Assembly: GCF_014230085.1 (NCBI RefSeq)
Contig: NZ_JACHVB010000034.1
Location: 62,001-126,000 of the forward strand
DNA: 64,000 nt
Direction of reading: 5' to 3'
Source of the DNA: Ruficoccus amylovorans
Lineage (GTDB): Bacteria; Verrucomicrobiota; Verrucomicrobiia; Opitutales; Cerasicoccaceae
The position numbers and the translations under genes were made by a program. Of this stretch, positions 18,220-27,492 are shown one piece after another. How positions within the stretch are numbered: the first letter of the stretch is position 1; each line of letters begins with the position of its first letter. The notes beneath the pieces were generated by a model, which did not search any database, was not told where the DNA came from, and saw nothing but the letters and a program-made list of their open reading frames with translations.

Positions 18220-19365
18220 ATGACGGGCTTTAAGCACATCCCCTTCGACCGGGTTTCGTGGATCACTACTTCCTTTCTGAGCCTCACGCTCCTGCTGGCG
18301 CTGACCGCCGCGCCTGCCTACCTGATTATTTACGGCATGGGCGGTTTCATGGCCGGGCTGTTCGCCTTTTACCTCATTGCCACCGGATTGAGCATCACGC
18401 TGGGTTACCACCGTCTGTTCGCTCACCTGTCCTTCGGGGCGAAGTGGCCGGTGCGGATGTTCGTGCTGCTCTTTGGGGCGGCGGCCTGGGAAAACTCCGT
18501 CCTGGACTGGGTGTCGGACCACCGCCGCCACCACAAGCATGTGGACCACGACGACGACCCCTACAACATTAACAACGGGTTCTTCTTCGCGCACATGGGC
18601 TGGTTGCTGTTCAAACTCAACCCCGAGCCCCCGATGGACAACGTGAACGACCTGCGCAAGGACAAATGGGTCCTCTGGCAGCACCGCAACGTTCACTGGA
18701 TCGCGCTTTTTATGGGCTTTATCCTGCCCGCCGTGCTTTGCGGTCTTTACTACGGTTCGTGGTCGGCGGCGCTGGGTGGCTTCCTTGTCGTGGGTGTCCT
18801 GCGTACGGTGATCGTGCAGCATGCCACTTTCTGCATCAACTCGGCCTGCCACTACTTCGGCAAGCAGCCGTACTCCACGCGCCACAGCGCCCGTGACAGT
18901 TGGTGGATAGCCTTCATCACGTATGGGGAGGGCTACCATAACTACCATCACGAATTTCAGCACGACTACCGCAATGGCGTAAAGCCCTGGCAGTTCGACC
19001 CGACGAAGTGGACCATCTGGCTGCTGTCCAAGTTCGGCCTGACGTACAACCTGCGCCGCGTCTCCGAGGCCAAGATCCTCCTGGCCGAGCTGACCGAGGC
19101 CCGCCGCCGGATGGACTCAGGGCTGGCTGTGATCAAAAACTCGGACCTGACCGAAGCCGCCCGTGCCCGTCTGCACTCGTCGGTGGAGTACCTGCACATG
19201 AAGCAGGAGGAGCTGGCCACGCTTTACTATCAGGTGCAAAAGGGGGTGTCGGAGCGGATGGAGTTCTCCAAGAGCCGGGTGCGCCTGTGGCGACGGGAGA
19301 TCCAGCAGTCCCTGAGCCACCTGGAGCAGATGGTCTCGCGCTACCGCGAGGTTATGACGGCCTGA
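18220..19365 (+). CDS. membrane fatty-acid (acyl) desaturase with a helical C-terminal extension
   Basis: A 381-residue membrane protein with the three histidine boxes of delta-9-type desaturases: HRLFAH (64-69), HRRHH (101-105) and HNYHH (240-244), binding a di-iron centre, with four predicted membrane helices between. It would introduce a double bond into acyl-CoA or lipid acyl chains. The ATG at 18220 is preferred to the TTG at 18169. After the last box, residues about 280-381 form a charged, heptad-like helical region (LLAELTEARRRMDS...), unusual for this family. It follows the fab cluster behind a terminator. Confidence 0.9.
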   Translation: MTGFKHIPFDRVSWITTSFLSLTLLLALTAAPAYLIIYGMGGFMAGLFAFYLIATGLSITLGYHRLFAHLSFGAKWPVRMFVLLFGAAAWENSVLDWVSDHRRHHKHVDHDDDPYNINNGFFFAHMGWLLFKLNPEPPMDNVNDLRKDKWVLWQHRNVHWIALFMGFILPAVLCGLYYGSWSAALGGFLVVGVLRTVIVQHATFCINSACHYFGKQPYSTRHSARDSWWIAFITYGEGYHNYHHEFQHDYRNGVKPWQFDPTKWTIWLLSKFGLTYNLRRVSEAKILLAELTEARRRMDSGLAVIKNSDLTEAARARLHSSVEYLHMKQEELATLYYQVQKGVSERMEFSKSRVRLWRREIQQSLSHLEQMVSRYREVMTA

Positions 19366-19391
19366 GCCGCTTTAGACTACGTGGCCTGGTT

Positions 19392-20216
19392 TCACTTCGG
19401 GCGGGCGTAGAGCCAATAGCAGTCTTTTTGGCGGCCTTCGTCGAGGCAGGCCATCTTGGCTTTATTGCTCAGGTCCGACGGCACCGGGAAATCTTCCGGC
19501 CTGCGCGGCTGGAAGGGGATACGCTCAACCTGATGGGTCTGCGAAAGCTCCCGCTCAAGTCTGTCCGCACCCGCCGGATCGACGAAGTCATGGACTTCGA
19601 TCAACAGGCTGAAAGATCGGAGCGCTTCCAGCCCCGGCCGGGTGAGCAACCCGAATTCCGCCCCTTCGCAGTCGCACAGGATGAATCCCGTTTGCGCCTC
19701 GGCTGCGGCAAGCAGGGTCTGCTGATCGGCTCCGGCGTGGATGCTCAGGCGCTCCCCGACGCCGTGGAGCGCGGCGAAATCCCGCAACAGTTCGCGGGCA
19801 CTTTCCCGCAACTCAAAGGCGACGACCCGCGACTGGGGAAGCGCCCGGGCCAGCCCGACGGCGTAGTAGCCCTCGGCCGCGCCGATGTCGATGATGAGCG
19901 ATGGCTGCGAGCGGATGATTTCCTCAATCGCGGGGTAAAGCTCTTTTTCGTAAGTGCCCAGCAGCTTGGGCGGCAGGGCGGAACCGGCCACTTTCCAGCC
20001 GTCGTACCTGAGCCCGGCAAAGGGGCCACCGAGTACCCGCATATCCGGGCAGACCTGCGCGAGTACGGCCTTTTGCCGGTCCAGCATCTTTGCCCAGTGC
20101 AGGTCGCGGGCGTCCCGGTCCAGCTTGGCTAGTGAAGCCCGCAGGCTGATGCAGAAATCACTGCGGTAGTAGCGGGCATAGGCTGCCTTAATCCATATTT
20201 TGATCGGGTTTGGCAT
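19392..20216 (-). CDS. SAM-dependent methyltransferase, FkbM-like
   Basis: A 274-residue protein with a class I methyltransferase core: motif I LIIDIGAAEGYYAVGLAR (about 107-124), an acidic residue ending the second strand (VVAFELRES), and FILCDCEGAEFGLL resembling the DxEGxE segment of FkbM-type enzymes. The substrate is unknown; such enzymes often methylate sugars or small molecules. It lies 64 bp downstream of a glycosyltransferase gene on the same strand, suggesting a shared glycan-related job. It is convergent with the desaturase gene (26-bp gap). Confidence 0.7.
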   Translation of the reverse strand: MPNPIKIWIKAAYARYYRSDFCISLRASLAKLDRDARDLHWAKMLDRQKAVLAQVCPDMRVLGGPFAGLRYDGWKVAGSALPPKLLGTYEKELYPAIEEIIRSQPSLIIDIGAAEGYYAVGLARALPQSRVVAFELRESARELLRDFAALHGVGERLSIHAGADQQTLLAAAEAQTGFILCDCEGAEFGLLTRPGLEALRSFSLLIEVHDFVDPAGADRLERELSQTHQVERIPFQPRRPEDFPVPSDLSNKAKMACLDEGRQKDCYWLYARPK

Positions 20217-20280
20217 GGCGCGTTTTTTTAGGGAAGGAGGGTATAAAAGGCTGGCCAGCCGGACGCCGTGGCGAGGAGTG

Positions 20281-21195
20281 CTAAGCGCGCAGGGCTTGCA
20301 GGATTTTTTTGATCCGTTGCTTCAGGCTGAGCTTTTGGTGGGCGGTCAACGGCTGGAGAAAGCGCCAGCGTTCGAGCAGCCAGCCGAGCGGTAGCTGGTG
20401 GTAGTAGAGGTCTTCGAAGGCGGTGTAGAGCGCCTTGCCCTTCATTTTCCAGGGGTAGATTTTCTTGTGGCTGGTGTAGTGCGCGAGCATGTAGCTCTCA
20501 ATGCCGTCGGCTCCGCCGTCGCGGGCAGGCAGGTCGTGGGGCAGGCGGGGGGAGTCCGCCCAGAGCATGAAGTCCAGCGCGCGCGCGGTGATTTCGCCGC
20601 GGGCTAACTTGAGGTTGACGAGGTGGTTGGTGATGCCCTGTTCGCCGCAGGGGAACACATCCGGGCGCTTGACCGTGACCGGCTCGGAAAACTCCACATA
20701 GTGCTCGAAGTCCTCCCGCGTGAGCAGGCCGGTGTTGGCGACGACCTGGCCGCCGTTGAAGGTGAGGCGGCGCTCAAAGCCGGGTGAAAAAGCTTCGAGC
20801 TTGTCGGCGACGAAATAGGCCCGCCGCACGTAGTCCTCGTAGTCGGGCCAGTCCGGTTCGCTGGCCACGATAAAGTCTTCGTCGTATTGTTCCAGTCGCT
20901 GCAGGAGCGGATGGGTAAAGAGGATGTCGGAGTCGAGGATGAGGACGCGGCGCCCCGGCGGCAGCATGAGCGGGTAGAACTTGGCGAAGCCCCAGCCCCA
21001 GATTCGCTGCGGGGCCTGCACGGTTTCGACCTGGAAGTGGCGCTCCAGTTCGCGGGTGTCAAAAGCGCCGAAAATCTCGTCCTTGAGCAGCCGGATCGGG
21101 ATGTCCGGATGAAAGTACCGGATGCTGGCAATGCAGGCCCGGCCAAAGCGGATGTCGCTCCGGGTGGCAACCACATATATCTCGTCGATTTTCAT
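20281..21195 (-). CDS. glycosyltransferase-like protein (GT-A fold)
   Basis: A protein of 304 residues starting MKIDEIYVVATRSD. It has a GT-A-like beginning, a DxD-type motif in LILDSDILF (about 86-94), and GGQVVANTGLL plus HYTSHKKIYPW near the C-terminus, as in nucleotide-sugar-binding families related to GT8. Donor and acceptor are unknown. The ATG at 21195 is used rather than a TTG one codon upstream. It is the first gene of a pair with the methyltransferase. Confidence 0.65.
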   Translation of the reverse strand: MKIDEIYVVATRSDIRFGRACIASIRYFHPDIPIRLLKDEIFGAFDTRELERHFQVETVQAPQRIWGWGFAKFYPLMLPPGRRVLILDSDILFTHPLLQRLEQYDEDFIVASEPDWPDYEDYVRRAYFVADKLEAFSPGFERRLTFNGGQVVANTGLLTREDFEHYVEFSEPVTVKRPDVFPCGEQGITNHLVNLKLARGEITARALDFMLWADSPRLPHDLPARDGGADGIESYMLAHYTSHKKIYPWKMKGKALYTAFEDLYYHQLPLGWLLERWRFLQPLTAHQKLSLKQRIKKILQALRA

Positions 21196-21390
21196 CAAGG
21201 ATGCGCAACCTGCATGCCCTTTATGATCGGCACAGCCGGAGAGTTCTAGCGTTTTTTACGAGCCTGACGCGATTTAACCGAACTCGTAGCGGTTGCTCCA
21301 CTTGGCCTGAGTGGACGCTTTTTATTCAGCAACCACAGAGAGTACCGGGGGCGTCTCCGGGCTCTTCTCCGGCTGGATACTGCAAAGTCT

Positions 21391-23409
21391 TTACTCCCCC
21401 AGGCCGAGTTGAGTAACGCCGAGCCACATAAACCGTTGGCCAGAGGTGCCGAGCTGCAAGTGGTCCCGCACGGTGGCATAGTCGACCTGCGGGCTGTCGA
21501 GCTGGACGCTGCCGGTGAGGGGCGTCCAGGCGTCGCCCTGCCAGTAGGCGAGGACTTCGGATTCGGCGGCGGCGAGGCGGTCGCTGGCATAGACGACGTA
21601 AACGACCTCCGAGGGCGGCTGCCGGGGCAACGAGACGCTGAGCGCAAGCTGGTTGTTTTCGAGGCCGCCCCGGACCCACTGGGCGATGGCGGAGGGGCCG
21701 GTGATCGAGTTGAGCGGGGAGGTTGCGTTACGGTCGAAGGCGTACTCCAGGCCGTTGGGAACGCCGTTGCCGCGCTTGTCTTGCCGCCAGCCTTCGCCGC
21801 CGTTGCCGCTCTGGCCCTCAATGTATGCGCCGTACTCGAGGTTTTGCCGGATAAAGGTGCCCTGGCCCAGAACGTCGAGATTCTCGATGGTGACGGATTC
21901 GGCCTGTCCCTCGGCGTCCAGGTGAAAGGTGACGGCGGTGATACCGTTGGCATTTTCCCCGGCCGGGATATAGGAGAAGATATTGCCGTCCCAGTGAGAA
22001 AGCTCAAAGCTCATGGCCTGCGGGCCTACGCTGAAGCTGAGCGCCCCGGCGTTTTCGCTCACCGAGAGTGGACCGAAATAGTCGTTGGCGTAGGTGCCGG
22101 TGATTTCCGCCGTGGCGGGCGCGGGGGCGGGGTGGGTCGGCGGGTCGAGCCCGGCGAGCACACTGAGGTTGGTCAGCATGTTGTCAAAGAGCGAACGGTA
22201 CGCGCTGAGCCAGTCGAAGGCGACTTCACCGTTTTCGACCAGGTCGCAGAAGGTCGCACAGACCGCTTCGGGCAGGCCGACGGGAGTGCCGTTGGTCAGG
22301 ACGACGATGCCTAGCTTTTCCGCCGGGATCATGAAAAACGAGGTACCTGTGCCCAGCAGGAACCCTCCGGAGTGGCTGTAGCGGACCCGCCCGCTGGCGT
22401 CGGTGCCGAGGTTGAAGCCGTAGCCGTAGAAGCCGGGCCGCGCGTCGAAGGAGCCGGGGGGCGAGCTGTTAATGTGTGGGGTAAGTACGTCGAGGAGATC
22501 GTCCGGGGCGATGACCGGCTCGCCTTCGAAGTTGCCGCCGGCGAGGATCATCCGCATCCACCGGGCCATATCGAGGACGTTCGAGCTGACGCCCCCGGCG
22601 GGGGATTGGGCGTCGGGTTGGCGTTGCTGCGGTGTGGCGACCCAGGAGCCGTCAGAGAGCAGCATGTTGCCGAGGGCCTTGTTTTCATGGGCCATGAAGT
22701 CCGCGTAGCTCGAACTGGTTGAAGTCATGCCCAGCGGTTCGTACAGGTGCGTGCGGGAAAAGTCTTCCCAACTCTGTCCGGTGGCAGTGGCGGCGGCCAC
22801 CCCGGCCACGGTCATACCGAAATTCGTATAGTGGTAGCTGGCGCGGAAAGGGCTGAGCGGCAAGAGCCGCAGGCGGGCAAAGACTTCCTCGCGGTCGTAG
22901 CCGATGTCTTCGAGCAGGTCCCCGGCGTGGTCGGGCAGACCGCTGCGATGGGCGTAGAGGTCGCCCAGGGTGAGCATGGCCGTGACATTGGGGTCGCTCA
23001 GCTCGAAGTCGGGCAGGTAGGCGGTCACGAGGTCGCTCCATTTCAATTCCCCGGCGGAGACGGCCGTGGCGATGGCAGTCGCGCCTACGGATTTGGATAC
23101 CGAGGCGATCTGGAAAACGGTTTCCTCGTCGATGGGGTCGGCGCTGCCGACCTGCTTGATTCCGAAGCCCCGGGCGTAGATCAACTCGTCGTTGTGAACG
23201 ACGGCGATGGCCACCCCTGGTACGCCGCTGCGGCTCATCATCTCTACCGCGATGGTGTCGAGTTGGGCCACGGCCTCATCGATACGCTGCTGGGTGACTT
23301 CGGTGAAGGTGTAATTACCGGGGTTGGTGCCTTGGGCGGTGGCACTCAGGGCGGCGGCCAGGCCTGCGGCGGTGAGCGTGAGGCGACGGAAAGCGGAGGG
23401 GAGTCTCAT
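21391..23409 (-). CDS. secreted serine hydrolase of the beta-lactamase/class C-like family
   Basis: A 672-residue exported protein. After a signal peptide (ends ALSATAQG near 26) comes a serine beta-lactamase-like domain with SxxK at Ser103-Lys106, YTN at 194-196 and HSG at 346-348. Such proteins act as esterases, D-amino-acid peptidases or penicillin-binding enzymes; substrate is not predictable. Residues about 430-545 form a separate beta domain. A C-terminal segment RGNGVPNGLEYAFDRNA (about 556-572) resembles the 'DGxPNxLEYA' module common at the ends of verrucomicrobial secreted proteins. It appears to be transcribed alone. Confidence 0.85.
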   Translation of the reverse strand: MRLPSAFRRLTLTAAGLAAALSATAQGTNPGNYTFTEVTQQRIDEAVAQLDTIAVEMMSRSGVPGVAIAVVHNDELIYARGFGIKQVGSADPIDEETVFQIASVSKSVGATAIATAVSAGELKWSDLVTAYLPDFELSDPNVTAMLTLGDLYAHRSGLPDHAGDLLEDIGYDREEVFARLRLLPLSPFRASYHYTNFGMTVAGVAAATATGQSWEDFSRTHLYEPLGMTSTSSSYADFMAHENKALGNMLLSDGSWVATPQQRQPDAQSPAGGVSSNVLDMARWMRMILAGGNFEGEPVIAPDDLLDVLTPHINSSPPGSFDARPGFYGYGFNLGTDASGRVRYSHSGGFLLGTGTSFFMIPAEKLGIVVLTNGTPVGLPEAVCATFCDLVENGEVAFDWLSAYRSLFDNMLTNLSVLAGLDPPTHPAPAPATAEITGTYANDYFGPLSVSENAGALSFSVGPQAMSFELSHWDGNIFSYIPAGENANGITAVTFHLDAEGQAESVTIENLDVLGQGTFIRQNLEYGAYIEGQSGNGGEGWRQDKRGNGVPNGLEYAFDRNATSPLNSITGPSAIAQWVRGGLENNQLALSVSLPRQPPSEVVYVVYASDRLAAAESEVLAYWQGDAWTPLTGSVQLDSPQVDYATVRDHLQLGTSGQRFMWLGVTQLGLGE

Positions 23410-23613
23410 AAGGAATAGAGAGCAGAAGGCGAAAGTCTGCCCCGGTGGTGTTTATCGTGCCCAGGCCGGAGGGGCTTTCGCGCTTTCCGGGGATCAGTGA
23501 ATCTGATGGGTGAGTGCAGATTGCTTAATTCTTTACCCCAATTTCGCAAGTGCGAAGACCCGCCCTCGCCCCGAATGAGCGGTTAACCTGGCACCTTCCC
23601 CTGTGTTTTTACC

Positions 23614-24888
23614 CTACGGGCGTTTGCCGTCGGTGGCGAGTTCGGCGCGGGAGCGGACGTACTCCTCCAGCAGGCGAACGCTGTAGGCCGGGCCATTTTC
23701 ATGCGCGAGCGTGTCGGCGATTTCGCGGGCGCGCTCGGTGAAGCGGGTGTTTTTCTCGATCCGGCGGACGCAGGCCGGGAGCTTTTCGGGCCACTTGCGC
23801 TTGCCCAGGGTCAGGCCGGCGCGCAGGCGGACGACTTCGCCCGCCCACCATTGCTGGTCGGCGATGTGCGGGATGACGATGTTGGGCACGCCCGCGTGCA
23901 GGACCGAGGCGGTGGTGCCGGCTCCGCCGTGGTGGACGACCATCGAGGCGAAGCGGAAAAGCTGGTCGTGAGACATCTGGTGAACGACCTTGATCTCGGG
24001 GCGTTCCATCTCGACCGAGAGGCCCGCCCAGCCGCTTTGCAGGATGATCTTCTTGCCGCTGGGCCAGTGCTTGAGAAAGCGGCTCATGATCGTGTGCGTG
24101 TCGTCAAAGGCGACGCTGCCGAAGGTGACGACGGGCACCTTTTCCCCGGCGCAGAAGGCGTCGAGTTCGGCCTCGGCCTCGGGGACTTCCTCCGACTGCC
24201 AACGCAGGAAGCCGGTGAATCGGAAGCGCGGGTCGTGCTCGATCCCGCCCATCAGCTCCCGGGAAACGGCGACCAGGCACAGGTCGGCCGGGGAGGTCAG
24301 GAAGCCCTCGGATCGCCCGAGCCCCTTTTCCTGGTAAAGCTCGCCCACCGCGCGGTTGACGGTGAAATCGACCACCCGGCTGGAAATGCGCCACAGCAGG
24401 CGGTTCCAGCGGCGCTGGAGGCCTCGGGGGAAGTTGTAGAGCGCGGGCGTGCCCTCGGGCGGATGGTCGGGGGTGGGGACCAGGTTGTGGCAAAAGGCGA
24501 AGGTGGCGAAGGGGATGCCCTGGCGCTCGGCCAACACTCGGTATTGCGGGAAAAAATACGAACTGACCAGCAGATCGGCCCCTTTGAGCGTCTCTCTCAT
24601 GGCGTCAATCAACTCGCCCATGAAGGGGCGGGCACCCTTGTAGATCCAGCGTAACTGGAGCAGGGGCAGGGGAGCCCGGTTGAGCTCGCGCATGAATTCG
24701 ATGAAAATCTCCTTCTCCCAGTCCGGGGGGAGGTGCCGGTACTCCAGGCCGGCGCGTTCGATGGCCGGACGGTAGAGCGGGGCGGTGGCGAAGACCACTT
24801 CGTGACCGGCCTCCAGCAGGGCGCGCCCGAGCGCGATCATGGGATAAATGTCTCCGGTGGAGCCGTGGGAGGTGAGAACCGCGCGCAT
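23614..24888 (-). CDS. UDP-glycosyltransferase-like protein (GT1, GT-B fold)
   Basis: A 424-residue glycosyltransferase starting MRAVLTSHGSTGDIYPMIAL, the N-terminal GT-B signature. The C-terminal nucleotide-sugar-binding motif VVHHGGAGTTASVLHAGVPN followed by PHIADQQWWA is close to that of sterol and macrolide glucosyltransferases. It probably glycosylates a lipid or small hydrophobic acceptor at the membrane face. The ATG at 24888 is chosen over an in-frame upstream start because the family begins at MRAVL. No operon partner. Confidence 0.85.
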   Translation of the reverse strand: MRAVLTSHGSTGDIYPMIALGRALLEAGHEVVFATAPLYRPAIERAGLEYRHLPPDWEKEIFIEFMRELNRAPLPLLQLRWIYKGARPFMGELIDAMRETLKGADLLVSSYFFPQYRVLAERQGIPFATFAFCHNLVPTPDHPPEGTPALYNFPRGLQRRWNRLLWRISSRVVDFTVNRAVGELYQEKGLGRSEGFLTSPADLCLVAVSRELMGGIEHDPRFRFTGFLRWQSEEVPEAEAELDAFCAGEKVPVVTFGSVAFDDTHTIMSRFLKHWPSGKKIILQSGWAGLSVEMERPEIKVVHQMSHDQLFRFASMVVHHGGAGTTASVLHAGVPNIVIPHIADQQWWAGEVVRLRAGLTLGKRKWPEKLPACVRRIEKNTRFTERAREIADTLAHENGPAYSVRLLEEYVRSRAELATDGKRP

Positions 24889-25054
24889 AAGAGGATTGCC
24901 CAACCTTACTGGACGCGCCCCGCATCGGCGGCAAGGGCGATTTTGTTACGATTCGGAGACAACGCTCCGGGCAAAAAGTTGCCGCCGATGGATGCACAGC
25001 AGGGTAAGCATCATTGAGGTGGACGGCTTTTCTGGTCGGGTAGGGCAATGCCCC

Positions 25055-26278
25055 TCAATGACGAGTGCGGTCACACACCGCGAGCCCGGCGGCGTGGCCG
25101 CTGGTCCAGTGCCATTGGCGGTGAGGGCCTCCGGCGAAACCGTCCACGTCCACAATATCCCCGGCCAGGTAGAGGCCGGGTGAGCGGAGGCTGGCCATGG
25201 TCTCGAAGTCGATCTCCCCGCGCTCCACACCTCCACAGATGGCGCGTTCAGGGCTGGCCAGCTTTTTGCGGGTCAGGTGTAGTTCGGTCAGCTCCAGGCT
25301 TTCCTTGAGCTTGCGCAGTTCGGGCTTTTTCAACTGCCCCCAATAGCGGTCAGGGTCGAGTCCGGAGGCCGTCAGCAGATGCGCCCAGACGGGGTCGGGC
25401 AACTCGGCCACAGGCTCGGAGACCAGGCGTTGGCGCGGGTGCAGGCGGACGCGTTCCTCCAGCAGGCGGGACACCTTGAGCGGGCCGCACCAGTTGATGC
25501 GCAGAGCCTGGCCTTGCGGTTGGACCAGTTCGCGGGCGGCGCGGGAGGAGAGGGCGAGGACAGCCTCCCCGGCCAACCCCCAGGGGTGCAGTTCGAGCGG
25601 GCCGCTGGTATCGAGCCCGAGCGCGGGCAGGCTGAGGAGGACGTTTTTGACCCGCTCGGCGCGCATGTTTTTGAAAAGCGGGTCGTCGATCAGGAAGTTG
25701 AAAAGGCTCGGCACGGGCCGCTCGACGGTGTGGCCGAGGCTTTCGGCGGCGCGGGCGGCCTGGGGGGTGTTGAGCGGGTCGCCCGCGAGGATGAGCCGTT
25801 GGCACTGGACGGTGCGCTCGTTGGTCACGGTGATCCAGAAGCCGCCCTGCGGCTTGGCCTCGACGGCGACGAGTTTTTCCTCAGTACGAATGTTTACGCC
25901 CACCCGCCGGGCCAGCGCGGTGAGCTGAGCGGCCAGCGGTGGGGCTTCTTCGGCCAGCCGGAGGGTGCCATTTTCGCGGGTCAAGCCTTCCAGGGCGTGG
26001 CGTTGGCACCACTCCAGGGTTTGCTGCGGCCCGAAGGCGTAAAATTCCGGCAGGACGTCGTTTCCGCCCCGGGGGAAACAGGGGAGCAACTCTGAAGGGT
26101 CGTCGCAGAGCCGCGTGATGAGCCGCTGGTCGCTGCCGGTGCGACTCAGCTCTTCCAGCGGTTCGGACTCGGCGACCAGCCAGGTAACGGCGGTGCCGGG
26201 GGCGTGTCCGGCGGCGGTGATGGCGGCGACGGCTCCGGCCAGCCCTCCGCCCGCGATGGTGATTTCGTTTTGAACCAA
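25055..26278 (-). CDS. NAD(P)/FAD-dependent oxidoreductase of the HI0933/YhiN family
   Basis: A flavoprotein of 407 residues with an N-terminal dinucleotide fold (ITIAGGGLAGAVAA) and the family's C-terminal block GGVERGEIDFETMASLRSPG followed by GLYLAGDIVDVDGFAGG. The family is uncharacterised in most bacteria; related BaiN enzymes reduce bile-acid intermediates, but that role should not be assumed here. The start codon is TTG; no in-frame ATG lies between it and the glycine motif at residue 9. A CGTTTT/AAAACG inverted repeat covers the start. Confidence 0.85.
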   Translation of the reverse strand: MVQNEITIAGGGLAGAVAAITAAGHAPGTAVTWLVAESEPLEELSRTGSDQRLITRLCDDPSELLPCFPRGGNDVLPEFYAFGPQQTLEWCQRHALEGLTRENGTLRLAEEAPPLAAQLTALARRVGVNIRTEEKLVAVEAKPQGGFWITVTNERTVQCQRLILAGDPLNTPQAARAAESLGHTVERPVPSLFNFLIDDPLFKNMRAERVKNVLLSLPALGLDTSGPLELHPWGLAGEAVLALSSRAARELVQPQGQALRINWCGPLKVSRLLEERVRLHPRQRLVSEPVAELPDPVWAHLLTASGLDPDRYWGQLKKPELRKLKESLELTELHLTRKKLASPERAICGGVERGEIDFETMASLRSPGLYLAGDIVDVDGFAGGPHRQWHWTSGHAAGLAVCDRTRH

Positions 26279-26282
26279 AACG
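26266..26282. promoter_or_regulatory. inverted repeat over the start codon of the flavoprotein gene
   Basis: CGTTTT-GAACC-AAAACG is a perfect 6+5+6 inverted repeat that covers the TTG start (26276-26278). It could be an operator or affect translation initiation. The evidence is symmetry and position only. Confidence 0.25.
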
Positions 26283-26406
26283 TTTTCATCTTGTCCATGC
26301 GCGGGGTCATGGACAGCTTTTTTACCGTCCTCTCACCTCTTTGTTCCTGTCATTTACGGGTTGCCCCGGGCGGGAAAACCGATTGTTCATAGATGTTTAT
26401 CCCCTG

Positions 26407-27492
26407 ATGCCTGGTAAAGCCGACTTCTTCTCTCTGCCCCGCACGACCCAGTTCGCCTTTTGGCTGGGCCTGGTCTTTGTCGGGCTGGTGATCTACGATC
26501 AGCTCTTTTACTGGTCAAACATGGAGGACTACAGCTTCGGCTACCTGGTCCCGATTTTTGTGGCCTACGTCATCTACGACCGCTGGCCGAAGGTCCGCGC
26601 CCTTCTGCTGGGCGAGAATGACTCCCGGCTGGCCTCGACCAAGCCGGACTGGTTTATGCGAACGACCGAGGTGGTTTTCTACCTCGGGCTGACAACGGCG
26701 CTTTTGATGTTCCTGCTTGGCGGGCTGATCCTGGCCTCGCAGGGGCCGTCGAACCAGGGCAGCCTCCTGATGGCCGCCGGGCTGGGGGGAATCGTGCTGG
26801 GACTGGCGTTCCTGGTCGCGCGGGAGGACACCAAGGGCCGCATCCTCTCGTGGAAGGAACGGGTCGGCTTTACTTTCCTGTTCCTGTTTCCGGCGCTGGC
26901 CTGGCTGATTTCGGCTCCGATGGTCATGTATATGGACTCCACGGTGAAGCTCGTCCTGCTGGAGTGGGTGACGAAAATCGTCTTCTCGGTCTTTAACTTC
27001 CTGGGCTTCACCGTGATCCGCAGCGGCAACGTGCTGGAGCTTCCCAAGGGCGAAGTCGGCGTCGCCGATGCCTGCTCGGGGGTGCGTTCGCTGACGGGGT
27101 GTATCTTCGTCGGCTCGTTCATGGCGGCGGTCTTTCTCGACCGTTTCTGGAAAAAAGTCCTCATGGTCGGTCTGTCCATGGTCCTGGCCTTTGTCACGAA
27201 TATCATGCGCAGCCTGTTCCTGACCGGCTGGGCCTATGCCTACGGCTCGGGAGCGATCGACGGCGATATTTTCCGCAATCCCCATACCTTACCCGACGGC
27301 TCGGAAAACCCGGACTTTGTCTTTGCCTCCGTGCATGACATCGCGGGCTATTCGGTCATGGGGTTGACGTTCGTTATTCTGCTGATGCTCTTGCCGATCT
27401 TCAATTTTAAGATCGCCCCTCCCGAGGAGGAGGAAGAACATGAAGAGGCCGGGGAATCTCCCCCCGGCGGCCAGCACGAACCGAACGCCTAA
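26407..27492 (+). CDS. exosortase
   Basis: A polytopic membrane protease/transpeptidase of 361 residues that processes proteins carrying C-terminal sorting signals. The catalytic triad is visible: Cys223 in VADACSGVRSL, Arg268 in NIMRSL, and His310 in VHDIAGYSVMG. About eight membrane segments and an acidic, glutamate-rich C-terminal tail follow. The ATG at 26407 gives a normal start before the first helix. No gene in the window encodes a recognisable PEP-CTERM or VPDSG-type tail, so its substrates lie elsewhere. The stop codon is directly followed by the glgA start, implying coupled expression. Confidence 0.92.
   Translation: MPGKADFFSLPRTTQFAFWLGLVFVGLVIYDQLFYWSNMEDYSFGYLVPIFVAYVIYDRWPKVRALLLGENDSRLASTKPDWFMRTTEVVFYLGLTTALLMFLLGGLILASQGPSNQGSLLMAAGLGGIVLGLAFLVAREDTKGRILSWKERVGFTFLFLFPALAWLISAPMVMYMDSTVKLVLLEWVTKIVFSVFNFLGFTVIRSGNVLELPKGEVGVADACSGVRSLTGCIFVGSFMAAVFLDRFWKKVLMVGLSMVLAFVTNIMRSLFLTGWAYAYGSGAIDGDIFRNPHTLPDGSENPDFVFASVHDIAGYSVMGLTFVILLMLLPIFNFKIAPPEEEEEHEEAGESPPGGQHEPNA

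Noticed and set aside
21255-21330. Terminator-like hairpin CCACT/AGTGG near 21298-21314 followed by TTTTT
   Set aside because: The T-run is on the plus strand, but no plus-strand gene ends there; the nearby genes are on the minus strand.
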